From Ctenosaura bakeri (lineage: Eukaryota > Chordata > Lepidosauria > Squamata > Iguanidae): 64,000 bases of DNA. The first letter of the stretch is position 1. Every line of letters begins with the position of its first letter. The notes below the pieces were generated by a model. It worked only from the letters and a program-made list of their open reading frames with translations, was not told the DNA's origin and ran no database searches. The position numbers and the translations under genes were made by a program. The stretch lies in NCBI GenBank assembly GCA_948474755.1, contig CAOLHI010001038.1, positions 186,001 through 250,000 of the forward strand. Direction: 5' to 3'. This document shows, in pieces, positions 63,521-64,000 of the stretch.

Positions 63521-63727
63521 GAGCCCTGGTGGCGCAGTGGTTAAATGCTGGTACTGCAGCCACAACGTTGTGAGTTTGATCCTGCCGGGCTCCAGGTTGA
63601 CTCAGCCTTCCATAGGTTGGTAAAATGAGTACCCAGCTTGCTGGGGGCCATTAGTTAAATACATGTAAACCACTTAGAGAGTGCTCAGCACTGATAAGTG
63701 GTATAGAAATGTAACTGCTATTGCTAT
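63521..63727 (+). mobile_element. Sauria-type SINE
   Basis: tRNA-derived head GAGCCCTGGTGGCGCAGTGG with GTTTGATCCTGCC as B box, then TTCCATAGGTTGGTAAAATG, AAACCACTTAGAGAGTGCTC and a tail CTGCTATTGCTATGG. This head-and-tail combination is characteristic of squamate Sauria SINEs. Confidence 0.8.
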
Positions 63728-64000
63728 GGTTCCACAACTAGAATTCTGCCGTGTAACCGTTAAGCAAGGTGCTGGGCCTTTTAAGGCAGTGTGTAAGGGC
63801 ACTACAACTGGGGCTCTGTCTACAGTTGTGTGACAGGACTATGCATTGGTGTGATGCAGGTGTTGCAGCTGGTTGCTCAACAGTGTGATGGAGTTTACAG
63901 TAGCTGATCACCCCCAAGGTGTAGCTTCAACGGTATACAAATCCACAGTGGGTCTTGCTTCAAGCTATTCTAATTTATCAGATCAAGTTAACTCTTAAAT

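Overview
This is vertebrate nuclear DNA, most likely from a squamate reptile. Its genes have short exons with GT-AG introns. The interspersed repeats fit a lizard: a Sauria-type SINE with a TATTGC-like tail at 63.5 kb, many tRNA-headed CORE/MIR-like SINEs, CR1 LINE 3' fragments, very short 5'-truncated L1 insertions, a 5S-rRNA-derived SINE fragment, and several fold-back DNA transposon families. I cannot name the species. No CRISPR array, bacterial operon or phage-like structure is present.

Layout. 1-9.37 kb is intergenic, made of SINE, CR1, L1 and fold-back copies with no supported gene. 9.37-22.3 kb is a complete PGK1 (phosphoglycerate kinase 1) gene on the plus strand: a CpG-island promoter with CCAAT and GC boxes, 11 coding exons that join in frame to 417 codons plus stop, and a 3' UTR ending after an AATAAA signal. 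22.3-31.6 kb is intergenic and repeat-rich, with no convincing gene. 31.7-33.4 kb is a strong CpG island, which I read as the promoter and noncoding first exon of the next gene. 32.9-63.3 kb and beyond is AMOT (angiomotin, p130 form) on the plus strand: a long first intron, a possible small noncoding exon at 45.0 kb, and eight coding exons (45739-63344) giving about 720 residues. The remaining exons lie beyond the right edge.

The two genes are functionally unrelated. PGK1 is a housekeeping glycolytic enzyme. AMOT is a junctional and actin-associated scaffold that binds YAP/TAZ through LPTY and PPEY motifs. Their adjacency in the same orientation is notable because the human orthologues are far apart on the X chromosome.

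The most distinctive noncoding signal is a family of near-perfect palindromic elements of roughly 100-205 bp. It has eight copies here, with GGCCATTTCC-like ends and 3-bp target duplications. One copy sits immediately upstream of the PGK1 core promoter and one is nested inside another transposon. Other points of interest are two short L1 insertions with perfect 17-18 bp target duplications, two relatives of a GC-rich pogo/Tigger-type nonautonomous element in AMOT introns, and the apparent absence of the human AMOT p80 start codon. All calls come from reading the sequence by eye, without database searches; repeat family names and boundaries are approximate.
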